NCBI RefSeq assembly: GCF_022201045.2
Contig: NC_068560.1
Location: 22,275,501 to 22,339,500, forward strand
DNA: 64,000 bases
Reading direction: 5' to 3'
DNA from: Citrus sinensis
Taxonomy: Eukaryota; Streptophyta; Magnoliopsida; Sapindales; Rutaceae
In this document: positions 11,103-23,331 of the stretch, one piece after another
Layout of the letters: each line of letters starts with the position of its first letter
How positions within the stretch are numbered: the stretch's first letter is position 1
Program-made: the position numbers and the translations under genes
Notes under the pieces: model-generated
Database searches by the model: none
What the model saw: the letters and a program-made list of their open reading frames with translations, nothing else
What the model was told of the DNA's origin: nothing

Positions 11103-12431
11103 CTAACACTTGGCACAATCAGTTGGCATAAACGAAATTTTCCTCTCCACAAGATCAAATTGAATCAAGAAATTCATTTGGGACAAATTTCCAAACACCC
11201 CAATAGAATCCACAGGTAACATGTTCAAGCACATCAAATTTTCTTCCTCTAATCTAGCAAACGCATTCACTGTGTTCAACTTCAAATCTGCTGCCCCAGC
11301 AAAATGAAATGTAATATTCGGAAGATCACTTTCTTTTTCAACTTTAAAGCACGCGCTTGCATATCCCCTCGGATCATCAACACGTTTAGACCCAACTTGT
11401 CTCTCCAAAACTGCCGCCAATTTTTCATAAAATTGAGGATCAAGAAACGTAAACGTTGTCCCGGAATCAATTATCATGTTTCCCTCTTCCCCATCGGTTG
11501 CATTACTTGTAAAATATTTAACCCTTTTGCTGCCAACGCTAATGGCCTCCAACGTCACATGATAATAAGTTGTTGGTTGTTTATCAACTAAATCAACCGT
11601 AACAACTTTAGACTTCCCTGGAACCAAACCTATGTCGCCGAAGTTTATTTTACTCGTGGCGTTCCCCTCTGCGGACGTTGGCACCAAACAGTACGAAAAT
11701 TTTCCATTGATGGATTTAGTTATTTGAGAGATTAAAGAAAGAGGGCCGCCCCCAAGGCCAACAATTCCGGAGCCAACTTCATCAAACGTGCCAGTGTTAT
11801 TATTTCCGCAACCATATACTATATTCGGAAATGTGCCCTCTTCAGGGCTAGTTTTTGAACTAATAACGAAAATTTCGGTACCAACAAATCCGGTAGTGTA
11901 TGAACCGTCAGCGTATGAGTAATAGAATTGGCATGTGTTTTCATTTGTATCGCAACGCCTGTCTTTCACCAAGCGGAGGCACGATTCAGATTGGCATGTG
12001 ATGTTTCTGGACGTTGAGGATTGCTTGGGGTCGAAGATTGGAGGGTTTTGCTTGTAACATTTATAGCATGGCTTGCATTGAATCCATGTGAGGTCGCTTG
12101 CTGTATCGGCTATTCCAATCAACTCGACCCGTGGGGTTCCGATTGAAATGTTGATGAAATATTCTCCTCCTGAAGAAACCATGGGGGCCTGGAGTGCTTC
12201 TGGGGAGGCTGCGTTTGGGTTGAAGTGATTGTTCAAACGTGATATTGAACGGAGATAAGCTTTATGGAATCGTTCGGAGTTGGTTTCCGAGGGGCTGTAA
12301 AGGGGAGACAGTGGGGAATCACGGTGGATAAGATCAGCAGTGACACAGCCACTGTTGGATTCGACAAAAGGAAAGACAAACTGAAGAGTGGCGGTGATGC
12401 ATATTGCGAGAAGTGAAATTAGAGCTGCCAT
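11103..12431 (-). CDS. A1-family aspartic protease, CDR1-like
   Basis: This encodes a secreted pepsin-type endopeptidase; relatives such as Arabidopsis CDR1 act in the apoplast in defence signalling. The 442-residue intronless frame opens with a hydrophobic signal peptide (about residues 1-25), then a propeptide containing LIHRDSP, which is typical of this clade. The catalytic domain starts near residue 88 (GGEYFINISIGTP). The first active-site motif is D109-T-A-S, with Ala where most members have Gly. The second is D322-S-G-T. Many Cys pairs and several N-glycosylation sequons are present, and the protein ends shortly after FDLVERKISFMPTDC, as usual. The start is the only ATG giving a signal peptide. 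Substrate is unknown. Confidence 0.93.
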   Translation of the reverse strand: MAALISLLAICITATLQFVFPFVESNSGCVTADLIHRDSPLSPLYSPSETNSERFHKAYLRSISRLNNHFNPNAASPEALQAPMVSSGGEYFINISIGTPRVELIGIADTASDLTWIQCKPCYKCYKQNPPIFDPKQSSTSRNITCQSESCLRLVKDRRCDTNENTCQFYYSYADGSYTTGFVGTEIFVISSKTSPEEGTFPNIVYGCGNNNTGTFDEVGSGIVGLGGGPLSLISQITKSINGKFSYCLVPTSAEGNATSKINFGDIGLVPGKSKVVTVDLVDKQPTTYYHVTLEAISVGSKRVKYFTSNATDGEEGNMIIDSGTTFTFLDPQFYEKLAAVLERQVGSKRVDDPRGYASACFKVEKESDLPNITFHFAGAADLKLNTVNAFARLEEENLMCLNMLPVDSIGVFGNLSQMNFLIQFDLVERKISFMPTDCAKC

Positions 12432-13842
12432 CTTTGGGTGAATTCAGAGGAAAATTTAGATGTGTGTGAATATAATATGAAAAGTGAAGTAGTAATATGG
12501 AAGGACAAGAAAGGGGGAGTACAAATTAATCATCAGCAAAACTGGATGCGGATTTAATGCAAGGATTGTAAAAGGGAAATTGAAAGGTTGAAGTTTATAT
12601 ATTCAGATTCTCTACTTAATTTAGCTTTATCACACAATAAATATTGTACATTGGTTATTGGTTAGTAGGGGGTGGATCCTAATTCATTATCTCGATTTAA
12701 TTGGAATTTTAGTTCTCAACTAATTGATGCCTAAAGGATAGATAGTTCAACCGTTGTAATGGAAGCAAGAGGTTATAAATTCAGATTTAAGGTGATCCTT
12801 TTAATTGGAGGGTGAAGAAGAGGTTGGGTGCAACACCTAGTTTGTATAATAATATCAAATGAGGTGACATCTGACGCAGCATCATTCATTATTTTTTAAC
12901 ATCACAACATAAAAACTGCCATGTAATACAAGACCATCAATAATAGATGACTTTGTTGGAAATTTTAACTTAATATTGCAAAAACATACAAAAACTGTTT
13001 AACCATATTCGTGTTTTATTATGATGTGTTATGAGATGAGAGTTACAAAAGATTGAACATAAACCATTGAGTCAATCTTGAACTTGCGTTTCTATGGGAA
13101 GAGTTGAGAAGGCAATACATCAAGATAAGATGTTTTCCCAATAGGAAAGTAGAGACATCAAAATTTTGCTTTGATATGGTTAATTTTTATCTATTTAATG
13201 CAAAAATGAAGTGCCCTGTTCCCATTTTTGGCAATGGCATCGGCTATGTAGCATGGCCTTTCTCAGTAGAAGGAAAAATTAGGACCATGCATTGTCCAGA
13301 TCTTGACCATTGATGGAAAAATTGTATTCATGCTGCATAGTGCATACAGCAGCCCATTATAACTCGGAATATATCAGTCATATCAATTCAGATGGAGTAG
13401 CTCATTCTCCACTAGGCTATGAAAACCAAGCCTAATTCATAGGCACCTCTAAAACACAGAAAAGGACACAGGCATGTTATATCAGTCGGCAAATCCATCA
13501 TGCGATTTTTCCATAAAAGAACACAAAATGATAGAGAATAGGTCATTCTAAGAAGCTCACCTTTTTATGAAACTGAAATGAAAAATGGATCTAAGAAAAC
13601 TCATACGTTCCATCTCATGTGCCAAATCAATCATGATATAATTTTCGTGCATGTCATTCTGTAGTGCCATTACAGGAACTCCAAATTGTTTCAATCATGT
13701 CCATAAAGGAAAATGCTAGTATGTTAACAAAGCAATTTGAAAATTAACTAATATATGAGGTTTTCAAGCAAAACTGGAAAAGTATTCTTGAAGCTCGAAG
13801 TAAGATGCAGTTGTAGATGAAAGAAATTTTTTAACAACATAG
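12432..13842. other. Intergenic DNA upstream of the aspartic protease
   Basis: The part next to 12432 should hold the minus-strand promoter of the protease gene; I could not pick out a clear TATA box. A tRNA-like A box (TAGTTCAACCG) near 12748 followed by degenerate B-box-like sequence suggests another faint SINE remnant at about 12730-12850. Nothing coding was recognised. Confidence 0.45.
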
Positions 13843-14971
13843 TATAATAGACTGCAAAGATAAAAAAAGTGGAGACAACAAAAATTGCATTGATAACATA
13901 CATACAGAGACAGTCTTCTTAATGAAAACTACCAACAATATATCAACTAACACATGTAATAAATAGCATCTCCGAATTTCCCAAAAATAAATATACATGT
14001 CATATAAATTTATCTTTCTACTTGCCGTGACTCATGACTTCATGGTTGTTCCTCAACAGATAAGTAATCAAATTTATAGATTTACAGACCACCTTTCTTG
14101 GTCAACTGCTCATTGGCCTCAATGGTGCACTGCGCCATACCTTATAGACACACATACCAAGCTATAACAGGGAATAAGATAAAAAATAAACACCGAAGCA
14201 GTGCACATTGAAAAATTCTTACACATTGTTATCGTCGTGTACATTCCTTATCCAAAAAGAGATATATATCTATAATTTCGATCCTTTTAGCAAAAAGATT
14301 GGCCAACAAATTAAAGCAACACACAATTTCAATAATTAGAAAGATACGATCCGGCTAAATGAAATCCAAATTGCATTTGAGAATGATAAATCAAATAATT
14401 AAAGGTATTGAATTGGCTTTCTTATAAGAACCAAATACGAAGCAAATAAATATAAATTTTCTCTATGATTTACACTCATACATTATACAACTTAGCATAT
14501 AAGCATATTGAGACAACTGTAACTCTTTCGAACACACACACACACAAAAGAACATATAATAGACTGCAAAGATCAAAATAGGTGAGGCAACAAAAATTGC
14601 TTTGACAACATTCATACAGAGACAATCTTCTCAACGATAACTACCTACAATATATCAACTAATACATATAATATATACCTCTCTGAATTTCCAAAAAATA
14701 AATATGCATTTCCGCTTTCTACTTGCCGTGATTCATGACTTTCGTGGTTGTTCTTCAACAGATAAGTAATCAAATTTATAGATTTACACACCACCTTTCT
14801 CAGTCAACTGCTCATTGACCCCAATGGTGCACCGTGCCATAATTTACAGACACACATACCAAGCTATAGCAGGGAATAAAAAATAAAACCTGAAGCACTG
14901 CACACCAAAAACTTCTTACACATTGTTATCGTTGTGTACCTTTCTTATAAAAACAGAGATATGTATCTTAT
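13843..14971. repeat. Diverged tandem duplication, period about 712 bp
   Basis: About 13843-14277 and 14555-14971 are clearly homologous. Both contain the same ordered phrases, such as ataatagactgcaaagat, acttgccgtga and taagtaatcaaatttataga, and later cagtgcacat/cactgcacac. They differ by many substitutions and short gaps. No open frame is shared, so this is a noncoding segmental duplication downstream of the minus-strand gene at 15490. Confidence 0.85.
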
Positions 14972-15492
14972 AAGTATAAAACTATAACTCTTTACATTGC
15001 ATATTAACAAGAAACAGAACATATAAGAAGAAAATTTTCATTGAAATCCAAATTGCATTTGAGAATGTTAAATCGAGCAATTAAAAGCTTTCAATTGGCA
15101 TTCTTATAAGTATAAAACTATAACTCTTTACATTGCATATTAACAAGAAACAGAACATATAAGAAGAAAATTTTCATTGAAATGCAAGAGCAGATACTGT
15201 GAATTTATGATATATCTATTATATAAGTATAAAAGTAAGCAAAATTAAAAATCATGGAAACTGTACTTGATTGCGCTCTAATCATCGAGCAATTAAAAGC
15301 TTTCAATTGGCATTCTTATAAGTATAAAACTATAACTCTTTACATTGCATATTAACAAGAAACAGAACATATAAGAAGAAAATTTTCATTGAAATGCAAG
15401 AGCAGATACCGTGAATTTATGATATATCTATTATGTAAGTATAAAAGTAAGCAAAATTAAAAATCATGGAAACTGTACTTGATTGCGCTCTA
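14970..15492. repeat. Tandem 212-bp repeats reaching into the stop codon of the adjacent gene
   Basis: Units begin at 15074 and 15286 (period 212), nearly identical over their length. A partial third copy of the middle section lies at about 14970-15053. Each full unit ends in the same phrase, gcgctctaatcatcg. In the second unit this phrase contains the stop codon and last two Asp codons of the gene at 15490-16365. The duplication therefore copied the gene's 3' end plus about 200 bp of its downstream region. Confidence 0.9.
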
Positions 15493-16365
15493 ATCATCGC
15501 TCAGCTCATCATCTAAAGCGCCGCCATAATGATCACTAATCCTCATCGACTCTTGCTTTGCCCATTTGACAATCTTCTCTGCCTCTCGGCTAACCCTTTC
15601 TTGCTCCTTCATTGCCTTCTTCAGTATCTTTTCCTGCTCTTTAACAGAAAAAGTATTCAAATCCGATAAGAACTCATCATTCTTAATACCCCAGTCAAGA
15701 TCATCACCAAGAATTGGACTTTCCCTGCTCTTTTTCTGCGAAGCATTCTTCGGAGAACACCAAAAACAGCCCTTTCTCTGCGGCGGAGACGGCGGAGAAG
15801 AAGGCAAATCCATCCATGAACTCGGAGAACTCAATGGCGAAGAAAATGACTTGGATTTCGACTTCAGCTTCAATTTCGAGGAAACAGCAACAACAGGAAC
15901 AGAAGCAGAAGCAGAAACAGACCCATGTCTGGAATTTTCTTTAAAATAAATTTCTCCATCTGGGTTCTTTTTGGACTCCGAGAAAATGGCCGAGGAAGGA
16001 GAAGAATCACAACTGGAAACTGATTGTGCAGTCTCCAAGCCGGGTTTCCCACCAGGGTTTTGCTTGGAATCGGATAAAAGCTCCGCCTTTGAAATTGGAT
16101 TTGAATGATGATGAAGTGATTGTGTGCGTTTTTCAATGTGATGATGATTATCATTGATGTGGGTTTTGGGTTTAGTAGCGGCAGGGAAAGATTTGAGCTT
16201 GCGGAATCGGGATTCTAACTCAGTAGGGAGGACTGAGTCGTCGGTGAAACCAGAACAGTTGATAGCAGAGACTTGCTCGAGAACTGAAAGCTCTTTCGCC
16301 TGAGTGATTACATCTTCTATTGCTGACTCCTCGTCTGTGTCCGAGAAGTTTCCAAAATCCGCCAT
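15490..16365 (-). CDS. Plant protein of unknown function, 291 residues
   Basis: The function is unknown to me. It is a single open exon. The N-terminal ~30 residues are acidic (MADFGNFSDTDEE). The middle (about 60-200) is low-complexity Ser/Lys/Pro/His-rich and looks disordered. A short motif with GCFWCSPKK-like residues lies near 200. The C-terminal ~70 residues are a charged helix (VKEQEKILKKAMKEQERVSREAEKIVKWAKQES) likely to form a coiled coil, before an acidic tail ending ELSDD. The ordered ends and disordered centre suggest a real nuclear or cytosolic protein. The ATG at 16365 is the first in frame. The tandem repeat just downstream includes its stop codon. Confidence 0.8.
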   Translation of the reverse strand: MADFGNFSDTDEESAIEDVITQAKELSVLEQVSAINCSGFTDDSVLPTELESRFRKLKSFPAATKPKTHINDNHHHIEKRTQSLHHHSNPISKAELLSDSKQNPGGKPGLETAQSVSSCDSSPSSAIFSESKKNPDGEIYFKENSRHGSVSASASVPVVAVSSKLKLKSKSKSFSSPLSSPSSWMDLPSSPPSPPQRKGCFWCSPKNASQKKSRESPILGDDLDWGIKNDEFLSDLNTFSVKEQEKILKKAMKEQERVSREAEKIVKWAKQESMRISDHYGGALDDELSDD

Positions 16366-17724
16366 TATTAGGGTTGCTAACTGCGATTGTAATTTTCGTC
16401 AAGTTTTGTGATGAAAGTTTAAAGTGCAGTCCCCTGTAACGGCTAACTCATGCTTTTGGCGTTTTGTTCTTCATATTTCTGGTCGGGGTCCACTAAAATT
16501 GGATACGATGTGAAATCTTTCTTTTATTTTGTGAAGGTATTATAAATCAAAACAATTTTTATTTTCTCCTTTTTTGTTACTCCTCCCAAATTACTTTGAA
16601 AAGAATCTAAATTTAATCTTTTGAATTCAATGTTGGTCAATTTGACTTTAATAATGTTTATTAGTGAAGTAGAGTAGGGTAGTCCTACACATTCAAATTT
16701 TTTACACATTTCAAATTTTTTACACATTTAAAAACTATTCTAAATAATATAATATTCATTAATTAGTTAGTAAAATAATACAATTAATTTACTTAAATTT
16801 TTTTAAAGAATTATTAGTGATTTAATTAATAAAAATTATTTGGGATCAAATTTAGGATAAAAAATTTTGAAATATCCGTTATTATTTTTATTAGAGAGGT
16901 GTATATAGGCTCATTCCTGTAAATTTTTGTTTTAGTTTATTTTTCATTCTTGGAAGTTAATCAAGCTACCTAATTTATTTTAATTATAAATAATTTTTTT
17001 TAACAATCTCAGTCTTATATGTATTGAGATAAAAGGCTATATTTCAATTAATATGACTATCAATTGATTGTAGTTATTGACGTTTAATAATATGCTTAAT
17101 ATTAATAAAAAATGATACTTCATGTGTCACATTTATATCCTAATTAAACACAAAATCATTTAGACTTGCAAAAAAAATTATTTTTCTTTGACGAAAATAT
17201 TAGTTCATTCAATTTGATTGTCATCTTATTAACCAGCAAATTTTGGTTTTCGTTCCCTCTTAAAATTAGTATGGGATTTGATCTTTTATGGATTTAGATA
17301 TCCAAATTTAACTTAACATAACTAATCTATCACCTCTTGATATATATATATTTTTTTAAATTGTAAATATAAGTAGATTTTTAAAGTAATATTATAAAGG
17401 AGAAAATGACACTTAAACCTTTAAAGTTTTTCCTAATATGCTAGTAGACTCCAAGAGTAATTTGTTTATGTACACATAAAGCTCTTTCCATTTTGAGTTG
17501 CCGCTCGTGATAAACAACATTACGTGTACATCTTCTTCATTTCTCTCATTGTAAAACCGATCTGACCATCGCGTAGATCTTGACAAATAGAATCTACCAA
17601 AATGTTTACTGTCCCTAAACAAAAAGGAAAAATAGTTATAGAAAGGAATCTATGTATTTATTCTTAAAATATTAATTAGGATTTTCCTATGTATATTAAT
17701 TTAAGGTAAAACCTGGGTACTTAA
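16366..17724. other. Intergenic AT-rich DNA
   Basis: The first ~150 bp should contain the promoter of the minus-strand gene ending at 16365. The rest has no recognised coding content. A short direct repeat (caaattttttacaca, twice near 16695-16728) is the only obvious structure. Confidence 0.5.
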
Positions 17725-18808
17725 GATGGTATTTACTTTTAACTTAATGACTTAAAATATCTTGACCTAATTAATTAAGTTAACTAGATAGTGGTTGTTT
17801 TTGTAACTTAATGGGACTTTTCAAATAATTTTGATTGAATAAAATATCTTAATTTTTTTAAAGCTTTTTACAGAATGAAAAAATCTGAATAAGTCAACTA
17901 ATTTCTAAAGTAAAAAATCTCCCTACATGATTATTTATTTTTCGCCACCTAATATGTCATTATTCATTGCTTTACCAATTTAATCATTATTATTTATATT
18001 ATTATATTTTATTAGTCACTAATGTTGAACAATTTTTTTCTAGATAAAAATTGGTTGGGTGATTTTCGTAGTGGTGGTCGAGCTAGAGGAAGGGAAGGAA
18101 AAATTCAATCATGCCCATGCTAAATTGAGAAATGTTATTGAACGTGTTTTTGGTGTGGTAAGGGCTCAATTTCCAATTCTAAAAAAGATGGCACCATACT
18201 CATTTTATACACAGAGAAAAATAGTGGCGGCATGTATGGAATATAGAATTTTCTTTGAAAAATGTCAATGGATGATGTATGATTTTCTCACTATGAAAAT
18301 GATGAAGTTGAGCTAGAAAGTGTTCATGGCAATCAAAATCAAACAGCTAATGCTAGCACTCATCAAGTATTGAATATTAAAATTTAATTCGACAACTTCG
18401 AGATTAAATGGCAAATCGACTATTTCAACCATCCATTAGTTTTTTTTTCTTATATTACATACTATTATTGAGAATTTGTAATAAGATTTGAAACACATGG
18501 TATTTTATACATTATAATTTCAAAATCATTATGTATTCTCTTAAATGTGGTTTTGCTTATATATAATAAAATACTATAGTGTTTATGTTTTACATATATA
18601 TATATATATATATATATTCAAATTTTTAAAAGGATACAATTGTAAAAATACATATTTTTAGCTTTAAAGTTAAAAAAATAGATAATTTAATACTTATTTT
18701 CAGAGATTTAAATAAAAAAATAAATATATTAGTCAGATATTTAAATCTATTCCAAATTCAGATCCACTTAGGTTTATTTAGATTTGAAAAAAAAAAACAA
18801 ATGGCACC
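17725..18808. mobile_element. PIF/Harbinger-type element, internally deleted, 1084 bp
   Basis: The left end GATGGTATTTAC and the reverse complement of the right end (GGTGCCATTTG) are weak inverted repeats, matching at 7 of the first 10 bases. The element is flanked by TAA at 17722-17724 and 18809-18811, the 3-bp TSD expected of PIF/Harbinger. The interior contains a DDE_Tnp_4-type transposase remnant at 18040-18340, which supports the superfamily. No complete transposase or partner Myb-like ORF is present. Confidence 0.65.
18040..18340 (+). pseudogene. Fragment of PIF/Harbinger transposase
   Basis: The translation includes EKFNHAHAKLRNVIERVFGVVRAQFPILKKMAPYSF-like sequence (about 18097-18210). 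This is the conserved C-terminal block of plant Harbinger nuclease domains, around the last catalytic Glu (in NVIERVFG). Only this block survives: the upstream frame holding the first two catalytic Asp residues is missing, and the frame ends at 18316 although sequence resembling the usual tail continues in another frame. It is non-functional. Confidence 0.75.
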
Positions 18809-20111
18809 TAAATGTCTGTCCCTATTTAGAAGAAAAACAAATGGAAAGAACAGAAGGAAAATTGGGCTGGGCTTTGGGTCTGACCCAATGAACTCAACTG
18901 GTTAAGGAAGTACGTCGGGCCGAATTGCGCAACACAATTTGTAATTTCAATGTGAAGCCAAGTCCAAATGGGTTTAACAAATGCTGCAGATGACAACAAA
19001 GCAAACGTTTTCTTGTTAAGAGTGGAGCAGGAACAAGGGCATTGCATTGTACACATCATTCATCACATCACTATTAACAACTCCTTTCGATATTTTATGC
19101 TAAAAAAAAAGAAACAAAAATGCTGCTCTCATTAATCCACGTACAGTTCATATGAAAATATGAGGCTAGCTGCTCTATTTGGGCAGGCAAGCACTTTGTA
19201 AGAAAGATATTGAAATCATATCCAAAACTTATTGTTTTCATGTGCAAAAGTCCAACTGCCTGGGAAACGTGAAAGAAAATTATTACCTAATTAAAATGCT
19301 AAAAAATACACATCACTTTGACACTTGTTCACCTGAAGCAATATTTTCATACCGGATATAAAAGTAGAATATATATTTTGAAATCCAAGTGAAAATTGTT
19401 ATGTACATGATTATTAAAATATATAGACTATGATCTTGTGGAATAAAAATAAGTTGAAAAAAGATTTTCTTATGGATAATATAAACATATAACAATGTTA
19501 TGCTAATTTATATGTTAATTAATGCTCACAAATTATCATTTTACTGTTACATGTGAATTGTATGAGAATCACGTGTATGTCACATCAATTGAGATAAATG
19601 TTTGGATTAAGATTCTAAATACAAATAAGTTTCTTCTTAAAAATAAAATACACGAGTGATTGGTGATTAGTAGGTGAAAATAGAAGAATGTTAAAATCAT
19701 AATTAAACACTATCACTAATAAACACATAGCACGAGACTTTAAATTCAACTATGTTGTAGAGTAATTTGCTGTACAAGTGATATCAAAATTTCTATTTTG
19801 TGAAAGTAAGTGAGACTCTTTCTGGTGGCAAGTGGCAGAACCATAGCAAATATTAGAACTTTTTTTGCATGAAGACAAGTAGTAAGGTGACAAATGAAGC
19901 AACTATGATAATGTTAAAACCCAATTTTAGTAGAGTGGTTAGAGCAGTTGAAGTAAGGAGACGTCCTCACATATTCTAATATCTATCAATACCTTTCAGT
20001 AAGAAATTTATAATCTATAGTTTCTTTACATCACATACATATATAATATATCTCAATCATATCAACACAACAATGAATCACTTAAGTATACAGTAGTACC
20101 AAACCTCAACA
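18809..20111. other. Intergenic DNA upstream of the RIPK-like kinase
   Basis: No other gene was recognised. Near 19925-19990 the sequence GTAGAGTGGTTAGAGCAG and what follows resemble the A-box half of a tRNA-derived SINE, at low confidence. The last ~100 bp before 20112 should include the kinase promoter and 5' UTR; a run of TA dinucleotides at 20039-20050 is a possible TATA region. Confidence 0.45.
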
Positions 20112-22180
20112 ATGAGAGAGTCCTCAGAGCCTTCAAAACCATGGAGGCCATTCACATCAAAATGTTGTTCAGCTGAAGGCCAAATAATTTTTGGCAACTT
20201 AAGCCGGTGCAAGACATCGAGGTCTGATTTTTCCAAGAACATTGCTCCGATGCCATCCTTTCGACGCCTGTCTTTCTCCGATTTAAGCCGTTCATCTTCG
20301 ACGCGTATCAACGAAGATCTTGCCCACACATTTGGACCTGATTTGTATGATTTTCAGCTTAGTGAGTTGCGTGCCATAACTCAAAATTTCTCAAGCAACT
20401 ACTTGCTGGGCGAAGGCGGCTTTGGGACTGTGCATAAGGGTTATATTGATGATGATTTAAGGCAAGGCTTGAAGGCTCAAGCTGTTGCTGTTAAGCTTTT
20501 GGACATTGAGGGCCTCCAAGGACACCGAGAGTGGCTTGTAAGTTCATAAATTATTAATTTTAGTTTTGGTTTGTTATCCGGTTAATCTATGTGTTTTGAA
20601 AATATAATTAAGGACTTACTGGATAATTAGCGTAAACTGTGGGGACTAAAGGGAAGTTTGCTCTTTACTTTTTCAAAATAATGATAATCGTAATTATGAA
20701 TGGATTGATTTATGCAGGCTGAAGTAATATTTCTGGGACAGCTCAGGCATCCACATTTGGTCAGATTGATTGGGTATTGTTGTGAGGATGAAGAAAGACT
20801 ACTTGTGTACGAGTTTATGCCCAGGGGCAGCTTGGAGAATCACTTATTTAAAAGTGAGTTTAATTATCTAAATAATTAAAAGTAGAGATTAATCTTATAC
20901 ATGATGGGACGTGTGTCAGACATTTCATTAGTGGAATTGTGGGTTCCATAACACAATCTTACTAATAAAAATACTGACATGTGTCCCGTCGCGCACTATA
21001 AGGTGAGAGACGACACGCGCCTAATCATAGTTCGTTAGAAGTATATATTTATGGTTATTGTGGCTATTAATTCAATTAATTAAAATTATTGGACATGAGT
21101 TGCAGGGATCTCTGTATCATTGCCTTGGGGAACAAGGTTGAAGATTGCCATAGGAGCAGCTAAAGGACTTGCTTTCTTGCATGGAGCTGAGAATCCTGTC
21201 ATATACCGAGACTTCAAAACTTCCAACATCTTACTAGATTCTGTGTGTTTCTCTATTTCATGAATTAAGTGATTAATCAATCTGAATAGATTATTAATTA
21301 AACTTCTCTTTTTTGTGTTAATTATCAGGATTTTACGGCTAAATTATCAGATTTTGGACTTGCCAAGATGGGACCTGAGGGATCAAACACACATGTCACT
21401 ACCCGAGTGATGGGAACTTACGGATATGCTGCCCCAGAATACATCTCAACAGGTAATGGTCATTTTAGTTGAGCTTGTAGTCTGGCAAAATAGTTACAGA
21501 GACGGTCTTGTTCTTAAAAATAGTCACATCGGCTCCTTTTTTTTTTTTTTTTTTTTGAGATATAAACTTTCTTTTTTCAATAAATAGTGTATTAAAAAAA
21601 GGCTTCTGTATAATCAAAAATGACACGTGTGACTATTTCTGAAAATAAAATATCTACTTTGGCAAACCGTGGTGATGCCGTTGTACCTTTCTTTCCCTCC
21701 AAATATATTATATATAAATTGAGTTTGATGAGTTCAATTTCAGGGCACTTGACAACAAAGAGTGATGTATACAGCTTCGGAGTGGTACTATTAGAACTAC
21801 TTACGGGGAGAAGATCAATGGATAAATTACGGCCGAAGAGTGAGCAAAATCTCGTGGATTGGGCAAAACCTTACTTGAGAAGCAGCCGGAGGCTGCGGTA
21901 CATAGTGGACCCGAGACTCGCCGGACAGTATTCCGTCAAGGGAGCGAAGGAAATGGCCGTTCTTGCGTTGCAATGCATAAGTGTGAATCCCAAGGACAGG
22001 CCAAAGATGGCAGCAGTTGTCGCAACCCTTGAGAGTTTACTGAATTTGAAGGACATGGCTGTTTCTTGCGGGCAATGGCCAGCTACTCAAAAATCTACTA
22101 GAAATGGAGTTTCACCTAAAGCAACTCGAGGTGGGAACGTTAGAAAATCTGCTCCGGTTACTCAAAACCGAAAAAGATAA
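20112..22180 (+). CDS. Receptor-like cytoplasmic kinase, RLCK-VII, RIPK-like
   Basis: This is a Ser/Thr kinase of the cytosolic or plasma-membrane face, related to Arabidopsis RIPK, which relays immune and other receptor signals. There are five exons: 20112-20537, 20718-20853, 21106-21242, 21329-21452 and 21744-22180. All have GT-AG borders and phases that join to 419 residues. Kinase motifs are intact: glycine loop LGEGGFGTV (about 99-107), catalytic Lys128 in VAVKLL, YRDF with Arg222-Asp223, DFG 241-243 and APE 268-270. It is thus an active RD-type kinase by sequence. The basic Ser-rich tail after ~370 is typical. There is no N-terminal Gly for myristoylation; Cys18-19 could be acylated. 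The N-terminus is the least certain part, because a further upstream exon cannot be excluded. Confidence 0.92.
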
Positions 22181-23331
22181 TGGTTGTGTAAACTTGAATC
22201 TTCCTATGGTGCTTATGTAAATATGTGCAACTGATCAAATGAAGCATTTGAAGAAATAATTATAACTTCGTGTTTTTTTTTTTTATTGGTTGGACAGAAT
22301 TAAATTATTTCTACCTATATTTGTTACTTTTTTAATGTCTATAAAAACTCTGAAGGCAATCTCTTTATAAAAAAGAAAGAAAATGCATTACGTAGAACCA
22401 TGACAGATTGACAATCCAATATCTTCTGGTACAAGGCTCTCCATGTGAAATGTATAGGCATGAAATGGTGGTGGCTGAGAGAGCAAGCAAAGCTAACCAA
22501 GTGCCTTGTTTAAACAGTTGACTGTACAATCAATATTAGAATGAAAGAAAAGCTCTATAAAAGAAAAAGGTCCAAAATGCATTTATTTAGATCAAAGTCA
22601 AATACGTGCATCACAACTCACCCCAAATCTGCATCGTATGGAGATTGTGACGATCCAATTTGCTTTGCATAGTCAAAATCGAATTGCAATTGCGTCTACT
22701 TCAAACAAACCAAAAAAACATTTGACTTTTAAGTCTCACTTGGATCTCAACCCTCTTGATGAATTGCCTAGCTCCTCTAATTTGAATGTTCCCTAACCAT
22801 AAATTTCTCTCCCAACTTTGAGGTAGAGGTTCAATCCCTACTTATTTACGGATAGATTTTTTTTTTTTAATATTAGAGACAATTTTCAAACTTCATTTAT
22901 CATTATTATAATAATTAAATTTGGTCTTGATAGATTTTTAACTCTAATAATAATAGTAAAGATATATAGCATTCGTGTGGAAAATCCATATAATCTGCTT
23001 CATGTGATGAAAACGCATCAAATTCTATTTTATAATACATTATATATTCTTATTGCCCATAAAGCAAGCCATCACAAGATGCACATAATAGCACAAGAAT
23101 GAAGAATCACAGCAATTGCCTTTTTTTTTTTTTTCTCCAAAAAGAGGCGTGAGAAACGCACTTAAAAGAAAACTTTCTCACACTATTGCTTAAGTGCGTG
23201 CCCACCTCCCCCACTTTCCCTAACTTTTCAGCTTTGAAATTAAATTAACACATATAATATAAACCAAAAGCTATACCATCCCAAACAATTAAACATTTTG
23301 CTTCTGCTCCCTCATCATCTCACATCCCCCA
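22181..23331. other. Intergenic DNA between kinase and glycosyltransferase genes
   Basis: The left side holds the kinase 3' UTR and the right side the glycosyltransferase promoter and 5' UTR. The sequence GGTTCAATCCC near 22828 matches a pol III B box, but I could not find a convincing A box upstream, so no SINE is called. A poly-T run lies near 23120-23135. Confidence 0.5.

Noticed and set aside
22828-22838. Perfect-looking pol III B box
   Set aside because: No A box at proper distance and no cloverleaf pairing, so neither a tRNA gene nor a SINE is claimed.
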